Assembly (NCBI RefSeq): GCF_030409605.1
Contig: NZ_JAUFQG010000006.1
Span: 310,001-374,000, forward strand
DNA: 64,000 nucleotides
Direction of reading: 5' to 3'
Origin: Simiduia curdlanivorans
GTDB lineage: Bacteria; Pseudomonadota; Gammaproteobacteria; Pseudomonadales; Cellvibrionaceae
Below the pieces are notes generated by a model. The model worked only from the letters and a program-made list of their open reading frames with translations. It was not told the DNA's origin and ran no database searches. The translations under genes and the position numbers were made by a program. This document shows, piece after piece, positions 8,378 to 16,518 of this stretch (positions within the stretch are counted from its first letter, which is position 1; every line of letters starts with the position of its first letter).

Positions 8378-11300
8378 CGCCAAAATATGATGCGATCATG
8401 GCCGCGGTAGCTGGCAAAGTTAATATTGAACTGCGGGTGTGACACATCGCCATAATTCCCGTCGCCATTCCAGTCAAACCGTAAATAGGGATAATTGGCA
8501 AGGTTAATTTGCACCGGAAAAGTCACTATTGCATTGGTCGCGCCGTAAAAGCGACCCGCGTAGCCTGCACAAAAGCCCACGCCGGTGGCCGTCATGCAAG
8601 TCTGCACCCCTAGCGGATCAGCAAAACTAAAGCTTGAGGTTACGCCGCCCAAGGTCACCGCAACAGATTGCGCCGCCGCATTGATAGCAGTTGTAGCGCC
8701 AACAAAATTTATTTGACTGAACGCCAACTCGGTACAACTATCGCTGCCATTGCGCACAAACTGGGTGCCATCGAAATACTCAGCTTGCCAAAACATAGGA
8801 ATATTAGTGGACTCCGGACCAAAAGCATCCTTGGCATACAATCGGCCAAATAACTGCCGTGTTTGCCCCAGCAACCCATGATCACCTAAGCTATCGCCGT
8901 CAACATCTAAATCTAAACTCGCACTACTGAGGCCAACACCATCCGCATCCGTAACCGCGATACCCAATTCAAGATTGTTTAAGGGGCCGTCTGGGGAGCT
9001 GTTTGCCTGCCGCATAAACGTAATTGGGTCAACCACCACAGTACCCACGCCATTTACCCAAGAAATGGCATTTGTCGCGCCGGCAACGCGGCTGGATAGA
9101 TCAACACCTAAACTCTTAGCGGCATAATCAAAACTGCCCAAACCAGTACCTAACTTGGCAAATGTGCCCTGATAGTTTTGCGTTGTTTGCGGGCTTGCTA
9201 ATCCATTCTGCGCCGTCAGGCGATAGCTCAGATCAAAAGGCTGCTCCATATAGGTAAAACTCGAGCAGGCTTCGTTAACCGAGACGGGCGTTAATGAAAA
9301 GGAGGCGGGCGTGAAACGGCCAACGTAGGTAGAACCTAAAATTTTTGCGGTGCGCGCAGCCGAGGCGCCAAGATAACTTGTACCCAACAGGCGTGCATTT
9401 AACTCAATGGCCCCGACCTCGGGATAATAAATATTACCGCTTTGTATTGCGCCATTACTAAAACCCGCCACAACTCGGCCATCACCACTGGACTCGCCGT
9501 TACCTAAACCCGGGTCATTGCCACCTGAGGGCGCAACCAATACGGCGCTTAGCAAGCTACCTTCACTTGGCGACTCTTGACCAAAGCGAATCGCTGCAGG
9601 ATTATTTGCCAGGTTGGCGCCGGTCGAAGCATCGCCGTCGGCGTGGCCGTCAGGCATACCGTCGCCATTGTTATCGTCAGCGGCTTGCCATAACACAGCG
9701 CGCAGATCTGCCACAAAGTTTTGACCGGCTGCTCCGAATACTGCGCCCGTCGCGGTAACGCCCTTAGGATTTCCCGGAACACTAACATCAAAACCAAATG
9801 GCCTGACGATAACCGTGCCACTATCACCAAGAATCGGTTGATCTGAAAAGCCACTGCTATCGTCTTTAAAGTAAATGGTGTATCTACCAACATCCGTCGT
9901 CGCTAGGCTGAAGGTCGAAGCGCCGCTGACAAAAGGATAAGTCACATTCGCTGCGCCGGGTTCAGTTAGGGGTAAGGTCACAGCGTTGATATTGGGCGCT
10001 GCACCGCTGGGGTCTTGCGCGTGCCGCACCAACCATGTTTTTATACTGCTGGCAGCATAATTCGACGCCACTGCGCAATCGCCGGTTGTGGAATCACGCC
10101 GATACATCTGAACGCGGAAGCCGTGATCTCTACCTGCCACAACATCGTCGTTAAGTGAATCATTAAAACTAACCACAAACGCATTGGCCGAAAACGTTAA
10201 ATTACTGCTGAGCGAAAAAGTACCCGAATTAGGAAAAGTTTCCGTGACTCTAACCCTGAGCGTTTGCGCGTGCTGATTACTTAAATTCAGTTGTACCTGC
10301 CCCGCATCACTCGCGTTAAAAGTAAAACTCGCCTGACCACTATCATTAGCTCCCGCGACAAATCGCGGCGCTACAGAGCCATTCACCACGCTCCAATCGC
10401 CATGGTTCGTGGTGGTTTGGATATTTACCGTACCTGTATAGCCGGTGAAAACATTATTATTGGAATCGCGGGCCGTAATAGTCACTTGCTTAGGCGAACA
10501 CACACTTGCGCTGCCGCCACCCACATCAATGTCAAAACTGCCTAAGGTTGGTGTATTTTGACAAGGATGGGTTCTGTTCATGAGGCCGACAACTTGTAAA
10601 GCAGTCAGCTTTTCCCGAAACAGATTCACCTCATCTATACGCCCAACAAAGTTTCGACTATCAAAATTCCAATCCGTACCAATGAGTAAGGGGTCGCCAT
10701 TGGTAGTCATATTGCCATTGTAATTGGTTGCCGCGCGCTCAACGCCGTTAATATATATTTTCTGTTCGCCTAGCTGATAGGTAATGACGACATGGTGCCA
10801 AGTATTGAGCGCCAAATTCAATCCACTTGTAGCTAAAGAACGCGAACCGCCACCCCACCACCAAAATATATTGCCACTACTATTTAGGTGAAATTCAAAG
10901 TTTTCATCTTTAGAGACAATAGTGTGTAAACCGCCACCAGATGGCAGAGCCGTTGGATAAATCCAAACTCCTACCGTCAAGCTAGTCGGCAAATCCAAAG
11001 CATTGCGGTCTTCAATGCGCAGGTGACCACTCGAGGCGCCGTTAAAAATACCATAGCGGCAACTGCCGGGGTCGCCTGAAATTGCCGGCGTCGTATTTGA
11101 AGATCCGGGGTAACTACCACCGTAGCTTATTGCCCGCCCGTTAAAGCCACTGGGACTACTATCAATCACTTCATTTGCAGCACCAGCCCAGGTTGTGGCT
11201 TCTAGTCGATACTCAGCAAGCGCTGTTGGCAACGTCGCCGTGTTAGTACAAAAAGTTCCGAAGTCAGTGAGCGCTAGTTTATTTAGGTTGTAAGTAACAA

Positions 11301-11985
11301 AGCTTGAACTGCCCATGCTGATATTACGCCTTGCCGTGATACCACCGAATATTTGCGCCTGATTATTCAGGGAGACATCTCGGTTTGCATAAATAAAAGC
11401 ATAAACCGTCGACGAGGAAACCAAAGTAACATTTTCTTCACTGTATAAAAAAATGTGACGGCTTAAACTGTTAACACCAATCGATGATTGATTAGCCACA
11501 CTTATAGTATCTTTAGCCCATATTCTCGCGCTACCATCGGAACTCAATCGAACGGCGCTCAGGTAGCCTGTGCTTACCGTGCCGCTAAAAGTATAATCAC
11601 CGGGCGACAATAACAAAGTAGATTCGGAGTTCATCAATAAATTACCGTAGGCGCCCGGCGCCAAACTCAGGGTCTGCTGGTAATTTAGGGTAACATTAGA
11701 CCCGCTAGGTATCGACTTGGGATTACCCGCCGGTACAACATTGTTTGACTTGGTACAAATAACCCCATTACAGCTCAAGTTGTTATAGTTCGGCACAGAT
11801 AGAGTTCGGGTATCGAGAATATTGTCCGGTGAATTATAAATAGTAGATCCATTGCCAAGCGTAATACCCCCACTATCATTACTGTTCGAAGCGGCATCGG
11901 GAAAAATGGACTCACAGGTCTGCGCATCAACTCGCCAAGAAAAGCTCAGCAATAAAATTGATAAAAAAAACAATAATTTTTTCAT
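8365..11985 (-). CDS. mshQ: MSHA biogenesis protein MshQ (LamG / DUF6701)
   Basis: A 1,206-residue exported protein, last gene of the MSHA locus. Signal peptide at 1-21 (MKKLLFFLSILLLSFSWRVDA). Residues about 20-250 form a serine/asparagine-rich region with repeated LSPGDYTFSG-type strands. A LamG/concanavalin-like jelly roll spans about 255-470 (recognisable GVWIYPTA, WHHVVITY, KIYINGV and VGRIDEVNLF segments). The remainder is the beta-rich DUF6701 region found in MshQ homologues. It probably sits at the pilus tip or cell surface as an adhesin-like subunit; the role of MshQ is not well established. ATG overlaps the mshP stop (ATGA). Confidence 0.88.
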   Translation of the reverse strand: MKKLLFFLSILLLSFSWRVDAQTCESIFPDAASNSNDSGGITLGNGSTIYNSPDNILDTRTLSVPNYNNLSCNGVICTKSNNVVPAGNPKSIPSGSNVTLNYQQTLSLAPGAYGNLLMNSESTLLLSPGDYTFSGTVSTGYLSAVRLSSDGSARIWAKDTISVANQSSIGVNSLSRHIFLYSEENVTLVSSSTVYAFIYANRDVSLNNQAQIFGGITARRNISMGSSSFVTYNLNKLALTDFGTFCTNTATLPTALAEYRLEATTWAGAANEVIDSSPSGFNGRAISYGGSYPGSSNTTPAISGDPGSCRYGIFNGASSGHLRIEDRNALDLPTSLTVGVWIYPTALPSGGGLHTIVSKDENFEFHLNSSGNIFWWWGGGSRSLATSGLNLALNTWHHVVITYQLGEQKIYINGVERAATNYNGNMTTNGDPLLIGTDWNFDSRNFVGRIDEVNLFREKLTALQVVGLMNRTHPCQNTPTLGSFDIDVGGGSASVCSPKQVTITARDSNNNVFTGYTGTVNIQTTTNHGDWSVVNGSVAPRFVAGANDSGQASFTFNASDAGQVQLNLSNQHAQTLRVRVTETFPNSGTFSLSSNLTFSANAFVVSFNDSLNDDVVAGRDHGFRVQMYRRDSTTGDCAVASNYAASSIKTWLVRHAQDPSGAAPNINAVTLPLTEPGAANVTYPFVSGASTFSLATTDVGRYTIYFKDDSSGFSDQPILGDSGTVIVRPFGFDVSVPGNPKGVTATGAVFGAAGQNFVADLRAVLWQAADDNNGDGMPDGHADGDASTGANLANNPAAIRFGQESPSEGSLLSAVLVAPSGGNDPGLGNGESSGDGRVVAGFSNGAIQSGNIYYPEVGAIELNARLLGTSYLGASAARTAKILGSTYVGRFTPASFSLTPVSVNEACSSFTYMEQPFDLSYRLTAQNGLASPQTTQNYQGTFAKLGTGLGSFDYAAKSLGVDLSSRVAGATNAISWVNGVGTVVVDPITFMRQANSSPDGPLNNLELGIAVTDADGVGLSSASLDLDVDGDSLGDHGLLGQTRQLFGRLYAKDAFGPESTNIPMFWQAEYFDGTQFVRNGSDSCTELAFSQINFVGATTAINAAAQSVAVTLGGVTSSFSFADPLGVQTCMTATGVGFCAGYAGRFYGATNAIVTFPVQINLANYPYLRFDWNGDGNYGDVSHPQFNINFASYRGHDRIIFWRERL

Positions 11986-12440
11986 TTCATGAAGGCCGAT
12001 AGTTCAACGGTGCGCTGCGCAAAAATAGGCGCATTACCACACGCTGCAGCGCTGGTTATGCGGTAGTAACTAATAGTATTGCTGCTATCGACATCAATAA
12101 CACATTGAAGTTGCGTGCTACAATTTTTTAGGCCAACCACATCGAAGCTCACGCCTTGACCCGCTAGCGCAGTGCAATTAGCATCCACGGACGCGCGCGA
12201 TATAGCACCCGAGGTGTTATAAAATAATCTATTCATTCCCCACTGAGCGCCGGTATCTGCCGCGTAAAAGGCTTGAATGGAAATCATAGTTTGTGTCGCA
12301 CTAGAGTTAGTTTGCGACGTTGTTCTTGCCATACCCAAGGCGAAACCTGCCATGCTAACGATGATAAAAATCGCCAATGGCATTAAAAATCCAGCCTGCC
12401 GCTTTAATCCATAAAGCTTGTATCTAGAATTAAGGGACAT
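11982..12440 (-). CDS. mshP: MSHA biogenesis protein MshP
   Basis: A 152-residue small pilus-assembly protein. A hydrophobic N-terminal segment (FLMPLAIFIIVSMAGFALGMARTTSQ) lies at about 18-43 without the canonical prepilin Glu+5 motif, followed by a short globular part with FYAADTGAQWGMNRLFY, typical of PilX/MshP-like minor pseudopilins. Four cysteines in the C-terminal half probably form disulfides. It overlaps mshO by 11 bp and mshQ by 4 bp, so translation is likely coupled. Position and sequence style both support MshP. Confidence 0.83.
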   Translation of the reverse strand: MSLNSRYKLYGLKRQAGFLMPLAIFIIVSMAGFALGMARTTSQTNSSATQTMISIQAFYAADTGAQWGMNRLFYNTSGAISRASVDANCTALAGQGVSFDVVGLKNCSTQLQCVIDVDSSNTISYYRITSAAACGNAPIFAQRTVELSAFMK

Positions 12441-13209
12441 TGCGCACCTGCACCTGATGCTGAATATTCATAGTCTCACCCTGCCGGCTCAAAGCGAACT
12501 GAATAGCGACGAGGGTATTTCGCGATTCGGTGGCGGGAGATAAGGAAAATACCGGCGCTATTGCGCTTACATCATCGCTCATCACTGCGCTATCGCCCAT
12601 CGGAGCGCTATCGCCAAGTGTGCCCGTATCCAAACCATAATTACTGTAATGCAGCATTTGCCCTGCACTGACGCAAAACCGTTCAGGCGAGTCCATCACG
12701 TAAGCTCGGCTATTAATGGAATTGCGCAGAAAAGTATGCGGCTGCGAAAGATTTATTTGGCTGATGGGCGCCCCTGCGAGACTAGCAATGGTGGCACGTG
12801 ACGCGATAGCAGAGGTCGTATAAATTTCGCTAGCATGCATAGCCCCAACAGCTAGATGTACACCCGCACCTAGCGAAAGCTCAAAAGCTGATACCAGAAT
12901 ACTTGAAGTTGCTGCGGCGCCATTAGAAGAATCAGGTAAAATGCCTTCGTAGTTAGCGCCGCCCGTTAGCTGCATAAACTCAATGCAGTTTCCACTCGCG
13001 CTAACTCGCAAAGAATAAGGTAAGGCAATACGGAGCTGGCGCGAGATGCGTTCAACCACCGCCCGGCTTCTCTCCACTAGTTTATTGCGTTCCGCCGCCT
13101 GATTGTAGGCCGTTATAGATGTAACAACAAAGCTGCTACCCATGGCAGCAATAATGCCAAAAACCACCAGCACCACAACAAGCTCAATGAGTGTAAAACC
13201 TTTACTCAT
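12430..13209 (-). CDS. mshO: MSHA biogenesis protein MshO (minor prepilin)
   Basis: A 259-residue type IV minor prepilin. It begins MSKGFTLIELVVVLVVFGII, a textbook PilD cleavage site (KG^FTLIEL) with Glu at +5. The segment AERNKLVERSRAVVERISRQLR just after the hydrophobic helix is typical of GspJ/PilW-like minor pilins. Probably inserted in the inner membrane, processed by a prepilin peptidase encoded elsewhere, and built into the initiation complex or tip of the MSHA pilus. Its ATG overlaps the mshD stop by one base (TAATG). Confidence 0.88.
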   Translation of the reverse strand: MSKGFTLIELVVVLVVFGIIAAMGSSFVVTSITAYNQAAERNKLVERSRAVVERISRQLRIALPYSLRVSASGNCIEFMQLTGGANYEGILPDSSNGAAATSSILVSAFELSLGAGVHLAVGAMHASEIYTTSAIASRATIASLAGAPISQINLSQPHTFLRNSINSRAYVMDSPERFCVSAGQMLHYSNYGLDTGTLGDSAPMGDSAVMSDDVSAIAPVFSLSPATESRNTLVAIQFALSRQGETMNIQHQVQVRNVP

Positions 13210-13691
13210 TAGAAATTCACCTTATAGCTGGCCAGCTGTATAGTCTCGCCATTCGGCATGGCAACTGCCACGGTAATTCTTCTCGCCTGGTCAGCCGCCA
13301 AACCTAAATCTGCACCGGCATTAACTACGCTCGTGGTCAACGTATAACCAGTAAGTGGCGATTCAACTTGACCATCAAAGTCACCCACATCGTCATATAC
13401 ACCATTGGGTGAAATACCCGCGCAGGCAACGCTACCCGGCTCTGCCGATCCACAGGCAGGCACGCCACCGGTGGGACTAGCGGCATCGAATTTACGCGCC
13501 AAGATCTCATCCATTTTGGCTTGTGCTAATTCGATGGCTGATATCTGAACAATGGGGTTCACCGAGTGGTACATCGAACTATTAAATACCGATAAAATGC
13601 CCACCAGCGATACACTCACTACAACAATAAATACAATCAACTCAATTAATGAGGCACCTAATTGATAGGGTTGCGGCCCTGCCCTATTCAT
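13209..13691 (-). CDS. mshD: MSHA biogenesis protein MshD (minor prepilin)
   Basis: A 160-residue minor prepilin of the GspI/PilV type. The N-terminal GASLIELIVFIVVVSVSLVGIL carries the pseudopilin hydrophobic helix with the conserved Glu; cleavage would be after Gly12, with Ala instead of Phe at +1. IELAQAKMDEILARKFD follows, a common MshD/PilV helix. Starts at ATG 13691, overlapping the mshC stop codon (ATGA). Probable role is priming or tip assembly of the MSHA pilus. Confidence 0.86.
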   Translation of the reverse strand: MNRAGPQPYQLGASLIELIVFIVVVSVSLVGILSVFNSSMYHSVNPIVQISAIELAQAKMDEILARKFDAASPTGGVPACGSAEPGSVACAGISPNGVYDDVGDFDGQVESPLTGYTLTTSVVNAGADLGLAADQARRITVAVAMPNGETIQLASYKVNF

Positions 13692-14134
13692 CGCGCATAC
13701 CCGGCTGCCGAAACATTTACCACTGCAGTATCACTGCCGCTGGTCAGTGTAATTGCGGAACTAGTGGTTTCGCCCAAACGATTAAAGGAAAAACTAGCAC
13801 TGGAGACCGCGACCTCTAAAATCAGGGGGTAGGTTACCGATCCAAATGAAGCAGGATTACCGGCAACCAAAACATTAATCGTATTTCCTGAAGTCAAAAC
13901 CGAGACGCTCTCCGTTTGATCCATGGCCTTCTGCTGGGCAAACTGTAAGGCGGCTAGGATATCGTCGCGGGAGGTTTGCAATTTTCGGCTATTCTCATCG
14001 GCAAAGCGCCCGATAAAACCCGCGCTCAATATACCAATTAAAATCATCACCGCGACCAACTCAATCAACGTAAACGCCAATTGAAAACGGCGCTTAAAAG
14101 CGCCGTCATTCCTTAACACTGAATCCAAACGCAT
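13688..14134 (-). CDS. mshC: MSHA biogenesis protein MshC (minor prepilin)
   Basis: A 148-residue GspH/FimT-type minor prepilin. The hydrophobic segment AFTLIELVAVMILIGILSAG starts at about residue 20, with Ala rather than Gly at -1 of the cleavage site. SRDDILAALQFAQQKAMDQ follows, the helix typical of GspH-like pseudopilins. It lies 3 bp after mshA and overlaps mshD by 4 bp. The Ala at -1 may slow processing but occurs in some minor pilins. Confidence 0.86.
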   Translation of the reverse strand: MRLDSVLRNDGAFKRRFQLAFTLIELVAVMILIGILSAGFIGRFADENSRKLQTSRDDILAALQFAQQKAMDQTESVSVLTSGNTINVLVAGNPASFGSVTYPLILEVAVSSASFSFNRLGETTSSAITLTSGSDTAVVNVSAAGYAR

Positions 14135-14137
14135 ATA

Positions 14138-14551
14138 TCAATCAACGACGTGAATATTTACAATGACAGTATTGCTGCCAGCAACGGTGCTAATGGTGCA
14201 AGAATCGGTTGTTACTGGATCAGAAACCGCAGCAAGAGTCTTAGTTTCTATCGTGTAAGAAGTAGTATCTACCGCTGTTTGCAACAGACCAGTTATAGCC
14301 GCCGTACAAGTAGCTCCAGCAGTAACAAATTGCTTAGCCGTTGTACTCAATCCAGCCTGGTCGGTGTAATAAGCCGCCAAATTAATCGCCGACGAGCTCT
14401 CAATTCCGCCTTTCAGGCCATTTAATGCCGCGACAGCCGCCTCATCTTGCAAATTGATAAATCTTGGCACAGCGGTTGCCGCCAAAATGCCTAAAATAAC
14501 GATGACTGCAATTAACTCGATTAGAGTAAAACCCGATTGCATTTTGTTCAT
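14138..14551 (-). CDS. mshA: MSHA major pilin MshA
   Basis: The pilin subunit, 137 residues from the ATG at 14551, which has GGAGAG about 6 nt upstream (an in-frame ATG at 14572 is less likely). The class III leader is short (MNKMQSG), cleaved before FTLIELIAVIVILGILAATAVP; Glu+5 is present. Two C-terminal-half cysteines (in AGATCTAAI and TTDSCTIS) are positioned for the pilin disulfide loop. The protein polymerises into the mannose-sensitive haemagglutinin pilus used for surface attachment. A 198-bp gap before it is the largest in the msh locus and probably holds an additional promoter for strong pilin expression. Confidence 0.92.
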   Translation of the reverse strand: MNKMQSGFTLIELIAVIVILGILAATAVPRFINLQDEAAVAALNGLKGGIESSSAINLAAYYTDQAGLSTTAKQFVTAGATCTAAITGLLQTAVDTTSYTIETKTLAAVSDPVTTDSCTISTVAGSNTVIVNIHVVD

Positions 14552-14691
14552 GGACGCTCTCCAAAATTTCACTGATTGTCATTGGCACACGGGGCCAACT
14601 GATTCCAACACCTAAGGCTATCGGCCTTCCCAGCCCTATTGCACTCAATTCACGCAAGTTTAATAAGCATAGCGTAAGTTACAGCACATTC

Positions 14692-14719
14692 CATATAACT
14701 TAAGAGTTTACATTAACAA
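14692..14719 (-). promoter_or_regulatory. Candidate promoter for mshA
   Basis: In the 198-bp gap between mshF and mshA, the minus strand reads TTGTTA (14719-14714), a 16-bp spacer, then TATATG (14697-14692). It lies just after a small stem (CGCTAA/TTAGCG, 14724-14739) that could partly terminate upstream transcription. This is a pattern match only. Confidence 0.3.
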
Positions 14720-14749
14720 GGGCCGCTAACCAATTAGCGAGCCTATAGT

Positions 14750-15298
14750 TCACTCCAATTTTTGACCGGTCACCACATCAACACTACCGTTGATCACACT
14801 ATAGTCGAAGTAATGCAGCAGATTGCTTGGCGACAGCATTTCAAAGCGGCAAACAGACCCGTCCACAACGCTGACACTGAGCGTGCCGTCTGGCCTTAAC
14901 CCTGCGCTATCCTTAATGCGAATATCGCCGGCATTTTGCATGATTAAATCCCACACTTGCTTACAACCCAGCGCCGATAAAGGGCGCCCATGTAAGCTCT
15001 TCTGGCTGTGGGTTGGCCAGCCGAACTTATTCACAAATAGTGGCATGGTATCGATAACGACCGCGCCATCAGCCTGATCAGACGCCTGTACAACATTCAC
15101 ACCTTTAACCAACCAGCTCCAATGCACCTGCGCAACAACGGCGGTAAATGCCCTAGCCTGGGTTAACAACGCGACCCTGCGACTGTCATCCATGATTTGG
15201 CCATAATATTTTACCCCTGCCGCCGCCAGAACGCCGACGATAGTAACCACCAAAATCATTTCAAATAAGCCAAACCGGCCGGATAAATTAACACTCAT
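14750..15298 (-). CDS. mshF: MshF-like pseudopilin
   Basis: A 182-residue protein from the ATG at 15298, whose first base overlaps the mshG stop (ATGA). The N-terminus (LSGRFGLFEMILVVTIVGVLAAAGVKYY) resembles a prepilin helix with Glu at +5, but the -1 residue is Arg, not Gly, so normal processing is doubtful. The body contains QVHWSWLVKGVNVV and FVNKFGWPTHSQ, recalling the Trp/GWP segments of MshF. Position between mshG and mshA matches mshF in Vibrio-type loci. No separate mshB gene follows, so this protein may cover that slot. Confidence 0.7.
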   Translation of the reverse strand: MSVNLSGRFGLFEMILVVTIVGVLAAAGVKYYGQIMDDSRRVALLTQARAFTAVVAQVHWSWLVKGVNVVQASDQADGAVVIDTMPLFVNKFGWPTHSQKSLHGRPLSALGCKQVWDLIMQNAGDIRIKDSAGLRPDGTLSVSVVDGSVCRFEMLSPSNLLHYFDYSVINGSVDVVTGQKLE

Positions 15299-16518
15299 CC
15301 TTTTTGCACACTGTACATTTCCCACATGGGGAGAAAAATACCTAAGGCCAAAATCAACACAAAACCAGCCATTACAACTATCAATAGCGGCTCTATGCGA
15401 TCGCCAACTTTCTTTAAGTCGTAATCGACTTCGCGCTCATAGTAAGACGCAACCTCAGCAAGTAACTGATCGACCTGCCCGCTCTCTTCGCCCACCGATA
15501 TCATTTGCATTACCAAAGGCGAGAATAGCCCGCTGGCATTGTGCGTTCTGGTAAGCGAATCGCCGCGCTCAATCCCCGATCGGATGGCCTTAATTTTTTC
15601 TCCAATATAGGGGTTATCGACCGCCCGTGAACACAACTCGATCGCTTGAACAATGGGCACACCGGACTGCAGCATCAAGGCAAAGGCACGACAATAACGT
15701 GCAATCGTCGCCCGCTCTAAAATATCACCCACCACCGGCAACTTAAAACTCCACTTACCCCAGTTTTTTGCGCCTTCCGGAGTCTTGAAGTATTGCCGAA
15801 TACCGACGGCCAACAGGATTGAACACACCAGCAGATAGGGCCAGTAGAGAACGAAAAAGTCCGACACGCCAACTAATATACGCGTCGGCAAAGGTAGCTG
15901 TGCCGAGAACTTCGCAAACATGTTTGCAAAGGCGGGAATCACCCAAATGTTGATTACCACCATTGCCACGGCCAGCGCCAGCAAAACAAAGCTTGGGTAA
16001 CGCAACGCCGACTTCACCGACTTACTGGTTTCTAGGTCTCGCTCTAAATAGAAACTCAACTGATCAAATACTTCCTCAAGTCGACCGCTGGTTTCTCCCA
16101 CCACAATCATGGCTAGAAAAAGTGAATCGAAAATATCGCCGTGATGACGCATGGCCGCCGACAACTCAACCCCAGATTCCAACCGCGTGACAATATCCTC
16201 CAGCGCGCGCTTAAAATGGCGGTGACTCATAGATTTAGACAAACCCTGCACACCCTTAATTAAAGGGATGCCGGCTTTAGTAATGGTATACATTTGCCGG
16301 CAGAACATGATCAAATCTGCCGGCTCGACACGTTTGCTCGCAAGAAAGTCATCTATCGTCTCTTGCCAATCCTCCGTCTGAGATGACGCGTGAATCTCTA
16401 TTGGTGTTAAACCGCGATTAAGCAGAGCCGTAGCCACCGAATCAACAGAAACGCCCTCGAGATTGCCCGTAACCTTGTTGCCCTCGGCATCGCGCCCAAT
16501 GAACCGGAAAGCTGTCAT
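15295..16518 (-). CDS. mshG: MSHA inner-membrane platform protein MshG
   Basis: A 407-residue PilC/GspF-family polytopic protein with two T2SSF domains (about 68-190 and 270-395). Repeated cytoplasmic signatures are seen: MFCRQMYTITKAGIPL and YCRAFALMLQSGVPIVQA, plus GETSGRLEEVFDQL and GEESGQVDQLLAEV. Three or so membrane segments include VLLALAVAMVVINIWVIPAF and LLIVVMAGFVLILALGIFLPMW. It forms the inner-membrane base on which the MshE ATPase acts during pilin polymerisation. ATGA overlap with mshE. Confidence 0.93.
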   Translation of the reverse strand: MTAFRFIGRDAEGNKVTGNLEGVSVDSVATALLNRGLTPIEIHASSQTEDWQETIDDFLASKRVEPADLIMFCRQMYTITKAGIPLIKGVQGLSKSMSHRHFKRALEDIVTRLESGVELSAAMRHHGDIFDSLFLAMIVVGETSGRLEEVFDQLSFYLERDLETSKSVKSALRYPSFVLLALAVAMVVINIWVIPAFANMFAKFSAQLPLPTRILVGVSDFFVLYWPYLLVCSILLAVGIRQYFKTPEGAKNWGKWSFKLPVVGDILERATIARYCRAFALMLQSGVPIVQAIELCSRAVDNPYIGEKIKAIRSGIERGDSLTRTHNASGLFSPLVMQMISVGEESGQVDQLLAEVASYYEREVDYDLKKVGDRIEPLLIVVMAGFVLILALGIFLPMWEMYSVQKG

